Shown piece by piece: positions 7,537 through 13,172 of a DNA stretch of 13,172 nt; position 1 is the stretch's first letter; each line of letters begins with the position of its first letter. This DNA is from Selenomonas sp. (GTDB lineage Bacteria > Bacillota > Negativicutes > Selenomonadales > Selenomonadaceae), in assembly GCA_003518745.1 (NCBI GenBank), contig DOYB01000055.1, positions 1 through 13,172 of the forward strand. The letters run 5' to 3'. Under the pieces are notes generated by a model. It ran no database searches, was not told where the DNA came from, and worked only from the letters and a program-made list of their open reading frames with translations. The position numbers and the translations under genes were made by a program.

Positions 7537-7579
7537 GATTATTCCTCCCTATTGTGCTTGCTAAAACTTTATCCCTTTC

Positions 7580-7585
7580 ATTATA
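7580..7585 (-). promoter_or_regulatory. Candidate -10 box for the 102-aa gene
   Basis: On the reverse strand this reads TATAAT, 44 nt from the start codon. No good -35 is seen at 16-18 nt; instead a 13-bp odd palindrome AGCTTTGAAAGCT (7595-7607) covers the spacer and -35 region and could be an operator. Nearby DNA (7610-7660) is very AT-rich. Confidence 0.4.
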
Positions 7586-7685
7586 ACCTAAGTGAGCTTT
7601 GAAAGCTAGTAGTTAAAATTCAAATTTTCAAATATTTCATTAACACCAATATAATCATTTTAAGTATGGAAATCGACGAATCTTA

Positions 7686-7694
7686 TGTTATAAT
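7686..7694 (+). promoter_or_regulatory. Extended -10 promoter for the decarboxylase-like gene
   Basis: TGTTATAAT is a perfect extended -10 (TGnTATAAT). No matching -35 is present, as allowed for extended -10 promoters. Transcription would start near 7701, giving a leader of about 107 nt to the GTG at 7808. AT-rich DNA upstream may act as an UP element. Confidence 0.55.
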
Positions 7695-7700
7695 AACCAC

Positions 7701-7807
7701 TGGAGGCGCTAAAAACTCTAAGGGAGTTGGGCGCGGAGTTCAAGATGGGCGGCCGTCACGCGGCGTGCTGCCTGTACTATAAAAACTATGGGGGAGCGTT
7801 TGTTTCG
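7701..7807 (+). promoter_or_regulatory. Structured 5' leader of unknown class
   Basis: Between the inferred transcription start and the GTG start are two hairpins. First: GCGC (7706-7709) with GCGC (7731-7734), enclosing AACTC (7714-7718) with GAGTT (7724-7728). Second: GGCGG (7748-7752) with CTGCC (7768-7772), enclosing CACG (7757-7760) with CGTG (7764-7767) on a CGG loop. A direct repeat ACTAT (7776-7780, 7785-7789) then leads to GGGGGAG (7790-7796). The segment is GC-richer than its surroundings. I could not match it to a known riboswitch class. If translation instead starts at ATG 7745, the second hairpin would be coding. Confidence 0.35.
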
Positions 7808-8266
7808 GTGAAGATGTTAGCTCGGCATTTGACGGTAGATCTCTATAATTGCAAGACGGAAAGAATGCAGGATTCGGATATGGTAAAAGCCAATCTGCAG
7901 ACAATCCTTCGGGAAGCCGGGTATCAGCCATTGGAGGTGGCTGCTGCCAATATTTCTGAAGACCATTTCACCGTTCTGTCGGTTTTTGAGCAGGGACATA
8001 TTGCGCTTCATGCCTACATGAAGCTGAGGTATGTGGCGATTGACATTTTTCTTTGCAAGGAGAATGCTGAACCGGAACATCTGTTCAAGGTGCTTCGGAG
8101 CTTCTTTAAGCCGGATAAGATAAAGACTACGCTTCTCAAGCGTGGCGATTTCGGTAAGGAAAGGGAAATCAAGCCGAAGACAAAGACCCGGGTTGCTCCC
8201 TTGCGTAAGATACACAACACCGGAGCCAAAGTCATAAGGATTTTGGCACGTAGAAAGAATCAATAA
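7808..8266 (+). CDS. S-adenosylmethionine decarboxylase-like protein lacking the pyruvoyl serine
   Basis: 152 residues from GTG 7808 (GGGGGAG 7790-7796, 11-nt spacer). Residues 4-85 follow the SpeH/SpeD class 1B fold: LARHLTVDLYNC at the N-terminus, then EQGHIALHAYMKLRYVAIDIFLC (61-83) where active enzymes read roughly SESHLTIHTYPE...DVFTC. The self-cleavage pair Glu-Ser is Gln62-Gly63 here, so the pyruvoyl cofactor cannot form; H68 and C83, matching the catalytic His and Cys, remain. LKRGDF (110-115) is also family-like. After it comes a strongly basic tail of about 37 residues not seen in ordinary 120-130-aa SpeH. It is probably a pseudoenzyme: a SAM- or polyamine-binding regulator or the partner of an active paralogue, but this is inference. 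An alternative start is ATG 7745 (GGAG, 6-nt spacer), adding 21 residues without family similarity; the numbering match with S63/H68/C83 of the Thermotoga enzyme favours 7808. Confidence 0.75.
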   Translation: MKMLARHLTVDLYNCKTERMQDSDMVKANLQTILREAGYQPLEVAAANISEDHFTVLSVFEQGHIALHAYMKLRYVAIDIFLCKENAEPEHLFKVLRSFFKPDKIKTTLLKRGDFGKEREIKPKTKTRVAPLRKIHNTGAKVIRILARRKNQ

Positions 8267-8271
8267 AAATT

Positions 8272-8306
8272 GGGCTGTCGCTGAAGGAAATCCTTGGCGG
8301 CAGCCC
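8272..8306. terminator. Bidirectional intrinsic terminator between the SAMDC-like gene and lgt
   Basis: GGGCTGTCG (8272-8280) pairs with CGGCAGCCC (8298-8306), one G-U pair on the forward strand, and an inner stem AAGGA/TCCTT (8284-8288, 8291-8295) stacks on top. Forward tail: TGTTTGCT. Reverse tail: AATTTTTATT, a proper T-rich tract, so it terminates lgt well and the forward gene less strongly. It begins 5 nt after the forward stop codon. Confidence 0.85.
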
Positions 8307-8330
8307 TGTTTGCTAATGTCACATTCAAGA

Positions 8331-9146
8331 TTATGTTTTTGCTGCATGCTTAGAATGGTTACCGCCTTCAATATTCTGACGATTCCTGAAACCAAACCAG
8401 AGAAAGGCGCATCCGCTCAGCAGGAAGGCGGCGGCAGCAGTGACCTGGGCGCTTTTCAGCATGTCGAAAGCAAGGTTGACGTAATCCCCTCTGAGGTATT
8501 CCAGGAAGAAACGGGCAACTGAATACAGCATTATGTAAAGGGCGAAGCACTGTCCCTTTGCATGATTTGTGCTGCGGAATATCAGGAGCAGAGCAAAGAT
8601 TACTATATCCAGCTGACCTTCCCATACCTCAGCGGGCCATAGCGGCTGACTGCCGTATGTGTGATGGGCAAGGGTGGTGTCGGGATACACGATGCCGTAG
8701 GTACTTCCCGTAGGAGCACCAAAGGCATCTCCGTTAAGCAGGTTCGCGCACCGTCCAAGGGCTTGCCCGAGGATCATGGCGGGAGCGAGAAGGTCCGCTA
8801 GCAGCAGGGTGTCGAGTTTATGCGCTCTTGAATACCAGATACCTGTGAGAGCGCCGAGAAGCAGCCCGCCCTGTACAGCCATGCCTCCCTGCCAGACATT
8901 CAGTATTTCCGTTAGGTGGTTCTGATAATATTCCCAGTCGAAAAAGAATACATCCCAGAGGCGGGCGCCAAGCAAACCCGCGATACCGCCATATATGCCG
9001 ATATCCACGATGTGCTTTTCGTAGCCATGACCATCCTGCTTCGCAAAAAAGTATCCGACCCCTGTGGCGAGTATAATGCTGAGGGACAGCACTAATCCGT
9101 AGGTGCGTACCGGAAAATCTCCTATATAGAATAGATACTGGTGCAT
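8331..9146 (-). CDS. lgt: Prolipoprotein diacylglyceryl transferase
   Basis: Integral membrane enzyme that moves a diacylglyceryl group from phosphatidylglycerol to the lipobox cysteine of prolipoproteins, the first step of lipoprotein maturation. 271 residues with about seven hydrophobic spans. Seen: the Lgt signature GRCANLLNGDAFG (131-143), whose R132 matches essential Arg143 of E. coli; QPLWPAEVWEG (167-177); and FFLEYLRGD (213-221), whose Arg matches Arg239. In the GGMAVQGG segment Gln92 stands where E. coli has essential His103 and many Gram-positives have Tyr. ATG is supported by AGGAG (complement of 9154-9158), 7-nt spacer. It lies 60 nt downstream of the histidine kinase gene with no terminator between, so probably cotranscribed, and it ends at the shared terminator. 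Confidence 0.95.
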   Translation of the reverse strand: MHQYLFYIGDFPVRTYGLVLSLSIILATGVGYFFAKQDGHGYEKHIVDIGIYGGIAGLLGARLWDVFFFDWEYYQNHLTEILNVWQGGMAVQGGLLLGALTGIWYSRAHKLDTLLLADLLAPAMILGQALGRCANLLNGDAFGAPTGSTYGIVYPDTTLAHHTYGSQPLWPAEVWEGQLDIVIFALLLIFRSTNHAKGQCFALYIMLYSVARFFLEYLRGDYVNLAFDMLKSAQVTAAAAFLLSGCAFLWFGFRNRQNIEGGNHSKHAAKT

Positions 9147-9206
9147 AGAACATCTCCTATTGCGGCTTGTGTCAGAACTCGTTCAGATCTACGAAGGGAT
9201 CCCACA

Positions 9207-11657
9207 CTATTCATCTTCTATGAGCGTGTCGGTACTGCTTCTCGTTGTTTCCTTTTCGGTATTTTCCATGCAGCTCAGCAGCAAATTCTCCAGTTTCCGT
9301 GGCTCGATTGGCTTGGACAAGTAGGCATCCATGCCGGATTTTCTGGCGCGCTCCATGGCTTCGTCAAAGGCATCAGCTGTCATTGCTATAATCGGAATGG
9401 TCTGAGCATCGGGACGCCGGAGCAGGCGAATGTACTCAGCTGTCTGATAGCCCGTCATTATGGGCATCTGCACATCCAAAAGGATAGCCGCGAATTCCCT
9501 CGGCTTTGAATGGCAGAATCTCTTAAGGGCACGGGCGCCATTCTTTTCCCAAACGGATTCGATTCCCAACATATCGAGAATCCTCTGGGCAATCTCACCG
9601 TTTATCTCGTTGTCCTCAGCGATGAGAACCTTGCCCTGCAGACGCTTTCTTTTTTGAGGTTTATCTATTTCATCGGTGGAAGCTTCGGCGGCCTGTGAGG
9701 CTTCTGTCAGCTTTGCCTGAAATTCCAGCTTGATGGTGGTACCTTTTCCGACGGTGCTTTCGACGGACAGGGTTCCCTTCATGAGTTCAGCGATATTCTT
9801 TACAATGGAAAGGCCAAGGCCGGTGCTGACAGTGCCCTCCTGACGATATGGGTTCTCATTTTCCTGGGCGAAGGGACGGAACATTCTCTTTTGGAAAGCC
9901 TTGCTCATGCCGATGCCGGTGTCCCTGACCCCCATGGTAATCAGGCAGTGTTCCGGCTTTTCCTCTCTGGCGGATATAATCAATGTGATACGGCCGCCGT
10001 CGGGGGTATATTTGACCGCGTTGGATACAAGATTCAGAAGAAGTTGCTTTATACGGACCTTATCCACGAAGAAATGCTGGAAGTAATCCATACCTGTTTC
10101 CTCTATGGTGAAAATCTGGTGCTTTTGTTCGCAGAGGGTTTCAAAAATATGAATCATATCCCCCATGAGCTCTCTATAGCTGCAAGGGGTGAGCTTCAGC
10201 TCAAGGGTTCCGCTGTCCAGCTTTGCCACGTCAAGCACATCATTGACAAGGCTTAGGAGCAGGTCGCCTACGGAGCGGAGCTTTTTCAAATCCTCTAAAA
10301 GCTTTTCCCTGTCATCAATATCCCGTATGGCGAAGTTTGTCAGATTATTGACCAGTCCAATGGGGGATCTGATATCGTGGCTGACACGGGAAACGAATTC
10401 TGCCTTTGCCTGATTCGCTTGCTCCGCGGCTGCGAGAGCCCGCTGGGTGCGTTGAATCTGGCGCTGCTCCTGGGCGTAGATCGCGGTGATGTCGGAGTGC
10501 ATTATAAGCACATCGCCATCCGGCTGATCAAGCCAGTAATAGCGCAGCAGCCTGCGATTGACCTCGCCGTTCTCTATACTTTCGTATGTTATGGAATAGC
10601 GTCCGTCCTTTTTCAGCTTGCTGCAGATTTTCCTTATGGAGGTGTCCTTCCACCACTGATTAAAATCCTTTGGCGAAACCACCGCGCTGCGCATTATTTT
10701 GCGATCTTTGTCGTAATCCGCTATTTCGTCCATCTGACTGTAGATACTGTCGCTTTTTCGATAGAAGAACTCAAAGGTACTGTCCTGGGGATTCAGCAAT
10801 CCCACGAAGTCGAATTCGTCACTGGATATGCGCCGCATAATCTGCTCACGGCGTTTTTGGTCGTTGATGTCGATATTGCAGGCGATTCCCTCGATGTCCC
10901 CGGAAATCGGGTTCTGCATCAGCAGCAGACGGCCATTTCGCCATGTACGGTTCCCGTCAGGCAAAAGAAGGGGATATTCAAAGGAGAATTCGCTGCGTCC
11001 GTGGTAGAAGGCAGATACAAGCCATTCTCTGTTGGCTCTGTTCTTGAGGTGCTCCTTTATGTCAGAATCCGCCACATGGTCAACAAGATTTCGGAAAAAT
11101 TCATCCGCGCTGCCCTGTTCAGTAAGGAAAATGCTTGCGTTCTGCCCCTGGGGCTCGCCGCACCAATTCCTTGTGAGATTCAGCTGAACTGATGCAGTGG
11201 TGGATGGGTAGATCTGCATAATCTGCCGGGATACATTTGTATACTTCATTTCGGAGAGCTTGCGCAGGGTAACATCCTGTGTGAATCCATAGACAATGTC
11301 GGATTTTTTTTCATTGTCGAGGAAACGGTACATGGCAAGATGGATATAAAATGAGGGGTTTTCGTCAGTCAACTGCAGACGAAGGTCTGCCTCAGCCATG
11401 TCAGCGCCACTCTCAATGCGAGAAAAAGTTTCAAGGTAGGTGGGGATGTCCTCTTCAGCAACTATAAACAGAAAACTGTCCCGTTCCAATTTCTCATGGC
11501 AAATGTTCAGCTTTTCGCGCATACGGAGGGAGTTCTCCGTTTCACATATTAAGTTGATTTCATGGGATGAAACATCATAGGTCCACACATTTATCTGTGC
11601 GGCTTCAGCAACGATCTTATTTAATCGCTTCATGTTTGATAATTCTTGCACGTTCAT
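9207..11657 (-). CDS. Soluble multi-PAS hybrid histidine kinase with C-terminal receiver
   Basis: 816 residues, no membrane span or signal peptide, so a cytosolic sensor. Order: three PAS-like regions (about 10-135, 140-270 ending ACNIDINDQKRR, 275-395); a coiled linker (395-420); HisKA with the phospho-acceptor H427 in SRVSHDIRSP; HATPase_c with N-box NLVSNAVKY (N546), DTGIGM (579-584), RPFAQEN (594-600) and STGLGLSIVK (611-620); a linker rich in Ala, Glu and Lys; and a receiver (676-795) with acidic E681-D682, phospho-Asp D728 in LLDVQMP, T760 and K782. No Hpt domain follows, so output probably needs a separate Hpt protein. The start is uncertain: ATG 11657 has GGGA only 3 nt away, and Met9 (11633) has no site. 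The signal cannot be told; lgt downstream shares the transcript but suggests no obvious signal. Confidence 0.93.
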   Translation of the reverse strand: MNVQELSNMKRLNKIVAEAAQINVWTYDVSSHEINLICETENSLRMREKLNICHEKLERDSFLFIVAEEDIPTYLETFSRIESGADMAEADLRLQLTDENPSFYIHLAMYRFLDNEKKSDIVYGFTQDVTLRKLSEMKYTNVSRQIMQIYPSTTASVQLNLTRNWCGEPQGQNASIFLTEQGSADEFFRNLVDHVADSDIKEHLKNRANREWLVSAFYHGRSEFSFEYPLLLPDGNRTWRNGRLLLMQNPISGDIEGIACNIDINDQKRREQIMRRISSDEFDFVGLLNPQDSTFEFFYRKSDSIYSQMDEIADYDKDRKIMRSAVVSPKDFNQWWKDTSIRKICSKLKKDGRYSITYESIENGEVNRRLLRYYWLDQPDGDVLIMHSDITAIYAQEQRQIQRTQRALAAAEQANQAKAEFVSRVSHDIRSPIGLVNNLTNFAIRDIDDREKLLEDLKKLRSVGDLLLSLVNDVLDVAKLDSGTLELKLTPCSYRELMGDMIHIFETLCEQKHQIFTIEETGMDYFQHFFVDKVRIKQLLLNLVSNAVKYTPDGGRITLIISAREEKPEHCLITMGVRDTGIGMSKAFQKRMFRPFAQENENPYRQEGTVSTGLGLSIVKNIAELMKGTLSVESTVGKGTTIKLEFQAKLTEASQAAEASTDEIDKPQKRKRLQGKVLIAEDNEINGEIAQRILDMLGIESVWEKNGARALKRFCHSKPREFAAILLDVQMPIMTGYQTAEYIRLLRRPDAQTIPIIAMTADAFDEAMERARKSGMDAYLSKPIEPRKLENLLLSCMENTEKETTRSSTDTLIEDE

Positions 11658-11729
11658 AATTCCCTACTTTTCAGTCTTTTTGAAATGCAGCAATATCGGC
11701 AGAAATCTCCGGGTCACTTATACTACAAT

Positions 11730-11758
11730 ATTCTAACAGGATTACGGGGCTTTCGCAA
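11730..11758 (-). promoter_or_regulatory. Candidate sigma-A promoter for the kinase-lgt operon
   Basis: On the reverse strand TTGCGA (complement of 11753-11758) and TAGAAT (complement of 11730-11735) are 17 nt apart, matching 4 of 6 and 5 of 6 consensus bases. This gives a leader of about 65 nt. The rest of the divergent gap 11759-11868 holds only a weak hairpin, CAAGCC/GGCTTG (11764-11784), of unknown role. Confidence 0.4.
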
Positions 11759-11868
11759 TAATACAAGCCGCGAAATCGGGCTTGCAGGATAAATATTTCG
11801 TATGCGGCTGATCAGGCTGCGCAGGAAATTAAATAAAATAGACTATTCTGAAAAAAATACAGACTGCC

Positions 11869-11897
11869 TTGACAGTCATAGGGAAAAAAAGTAAAAT
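11869..11897 (+). promoter_or_regulatory. Near-consensus sigma-A promoter for rny
   Basis: A perfect -35 TTGACA (11869-11874), a 17-nt spacer and -10 TAAAAT (11892-11897) predict a transcript starting near 11904. The -35 overlaps an inverted repeat GACTG/CAGTC (11862-11866, 11873-11877) that could bind a regulator. Confidence 0.75.
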
Positions 11898-11911
11898 GTA
11901 TGGGATAGCTA

Positions 11912-11929
11912 TATCACAGGCAAGTGATA
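11912..11929 (+). promoter_or_regulatory. Small hairpin in the rny 5' untranslated region
   Basis: TATCAC and GTGATA pair perfectly around an AGGCAA loop, 6 nt before the ribosome binding site AGGAGGTGA (11936-11944). It could influence leader stability or ribosome access, but a 6-bp stem with four A-T pairs is weak. Confidence 0.35.
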
Positions 11930-11940
11930 AAAAAGAGGAG

Positions 11941-13172
11941 GTGAGCATCATCGTTGAAATAGTTTTAGCTGTAATCGTTGCAATCTTTGTTGGTGGTGCC
12001 GGCGGATATATGGCGCGCAAACAAACAGCCGAAAAGGCTATTGGTTCTGCAGAGGAAGAGGCGCGGCGTATTCTGGATGAGGCAGAGACCAAGGGAGAGA
12101 ATAAAAAGAAAGAGGCTGTGATGGAGGCGAAGGAGGAGATCCATCGCCTGCGTCAGGAACTTGACAGGGACACTAAAGAACGGAGAAGCGAGATTCAGCG
12201 GCAGGAACGCCGGATTGTGCAGAAGGAGGAAAATCTGGATCGAAAGCTGGATTCGCTGGAGAAGAAGGAGAACAACCTGAGCCGCAAGGAGGCAAAGCTG
12301 GATCAGAGCCAGGCCGCCATTGACGAGCTCCATGAGCAGCAGAAGAGTGAGTTGGAAAGGATTTCATCCTTGACAACCGAAGAAGCGAAAACGATGCTCA
12401 TGGCCGAAGCTGAAGAGGAACTGAAGCATGAAAAGGCCATGAAAATCAAGGAATACGAGCAGCTGCTCAAGGATGAGTCTGACAAGAAGGCCAGGGAGAT
12501 ACTATCCTTGGCGATTCAGCGGTGCGCCGCGGACCATGTCGCGGAAACCACTGTTTCCGTGGTCGCGTTGCCTAACGATGAAATGAAAGGCCGTATAATC
12601 GGAAGAGAAGGCCGCAATATCCGTGCTCTTGAAACTTTAACAGGGATTGATTTGATTATCGATGACACGCCTGAGGCTGTCATATTGTCCGGTTTCGACC
12701 CTGTGCGCAGGGAAATCGCGAGAATAGCCCTTGAAAAGCTCATTACGGATGGCAGGATACATCCCGCGCGTATTGAGGAAATGGTGGAAAAGGCAAAGCG
12801 CGAGGTGGAGCAGAGGATCAAGGAAGCCGGAGAGCAGGCCACCTTTGAGATAGGCGTACACAGTATCCATCCCGAGCTGATAAAGCTGCTGGGGCGTTTG
12901 CGCTATCGTACCAGCTATGGGCAGAATGTTCTCAATCACTCGATTGAGGTTGCTCATTTGGCAGGAGTTATGGCCGCCGAGCTGGGTGTGGATGTTACCC
13001 TTGCCAAGAGGGGCGGTCTCCTCCATGATATCGGAAAGGCCGTCAGCCATGAGGTGGAAGGCCCCCATGTGGTGATTGGCGCGGATCTTGCCAAGAAATA
13101 TCGCGAATCAAAGGATGTTATAAATGCCATAGCGGCTCATCATGGGGATATTGAAGCAACTTCGGTTGAGTC
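11941..13172 (+). CDS. rny: Ribonuclease Y, N-terminal ~410 codons (cut by window end)
   Basis: Membrane-anchored endoribonuclease that starts bulk mRNA decay in Firmicutes. Visible: one N-terminal membrane span (EIVLAVIVAIFVGGAGGYMA, about 6-25), a long charged coiled coil (about 30-190) rich in Glu, Lys and Arg, a KH RNA-binding domain with GRIIGREGRNIRALE (218-232), and the HD catalytic domain with H362-D363 in LLHDIGK. The frame is still open at the window edge; about 110 residues are missing against the usual ~520. GTG 11941 is the only standard start after the inferred transcription start, but it overlaps the Shine-Dalgarno AGGAGGTGA (11936-11944); the codons at normal spacing are ATC 11947 and ATC 11950. 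An ATG at 11896 lies inside the -10 box and would not be transcribed from this promoter. Function is clear; the exact start is not. Confidence 0.95.
   Translation, partial: MSIIVEIVLAVIVAIFVGGAGGYMARKQTAEKAIGSAEEEARRILDEAETKGENKKKEAVMEAKEEIHRLRQELDRDTKERRSEIQRQERRIVQKEENLDRKLDSLEKKENNLSRKEAKLDQSQAAIDELHEQQKSELERISSLTTEEAKTMLMAEAEEELKHEKAMKIKEYEQLLKDESDKKAREILSLAIQRCAADHVAETTVSVVALPNDEMKGRIIGREGRNIRALETLTGIDLIIDDTPEAVILSGFDPVRREIARIALEKLITDGRIHPARIEEMVEKAKREVEQRIKEAGEQATFEIGVHSIHPELIKLLGRLRYRTSYGQNVLNHSIEVAHLAGVMAAELGVDVTLAKRGGLLHDIGKAVSHEVEGPHVVIGADLAKKYRESKDVINAIAAHHGDIEATSVE

Noticed and set aside
7817..8395. Reverse-strand ORF opposite the SAMDC-like gene and crossing the terminator
   Set aside because: Runs through a strong hairpin and into the lgt 3' end; the forward frame has the family match.
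10377..11192. Forward-strand ORF (271 codons) opposite the histidine kinase
   Set aside because: Antisense to conserved PAS/HisKA coding sequence and has no recognisable domain.
11764..11784. CAAGCC/GGCTTG hairpin as a terminator
   Set aside because: No T tract on either strand and it lies between divergent genes, where no transcript needs to end.
11896..11940. ATG 11896 as the rny start
   Set aside because: It lies within the -10 box of the best promoter and has only a weak AGGGA 11 nt upstream.

Overview
The window looks like chromosomal DNA from a low-to-mid GC Firmicute. The gene content and protein style suggest the Negativicutes, in the Selenomonas/Anaerovibrio range. The evidence is glmU-prs, a Fur repressor overlapping hemZ, hisS-aspS, a Q-variant Lgt and a membrane-anchored RNase Y, with strong AGGAGG-type ribosome binding sites throughout. 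The phylum is fairly secure; the family is an inference from sequence style, not from a search.

Layout. (1) Nt 1-3789, forward: the 3' part of glmU (cell-wall UDP-GlcNAc synthesis), prs (PRPP synthesis), a fur-type regulator and hemZ (radical-SAM coproporphyrinogen III dehydrogenase). Spacing is tight and no terminator is visible, so this reads as one operon; fur and hemZ overlap by 11 nt. (2) Nt 3790-4106: a 317-nt gene-free gap filled mostly by an imperfect, palindrome-rich inverted repeat of about 180-210 nt. (3) Nt 4107-7172, forward: hisS and aspS, joined stop-to-start (TGAATG), ending at a perfect 40-bp palindrome. (4) Nt 7228-8266: a divergent pair consisting of an unrecognised 102-aa protein (reverse) and an S-adenosylmethionine-decarboxylase-like protein (forward) whose pyruvoyl-forming serine is replaced by glycine. 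Hairpins close the pair on both sides. (5) Nt 8331-11657, reverse: a soluble multi-PAS hybrid histidine kinase followed by lgt (lipoprotein maturation), ending in a strong stem-loop shared with the decarboxylase-like gene. (6) Nt 11869 to the end, forward: a near-consensus promoter and the first ~410 codons of rny (RNase Y), cut by the window edge.

Most of the window is housekeeping: cell-wall precursors, nucleotide precursors, haem/iron, aminoacyl-tRNAs, lipoproteins and mRNA turnover. The part most likely to be new is region 4. There a SpeH-fold protein keeps the catalytic His68 and Cys83 equivalents but has lost the Glu-Ser self-cleavage site, carries a basic C-terminal tail, has a structurable ~100-nt leader, and lies divergently to an orphan gene. 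Second in interest are the inverted-repeat element ahead of hisS and the odd start region of rny, where a full-length Shine-Dalgarno is best spaced for an ATC codon.
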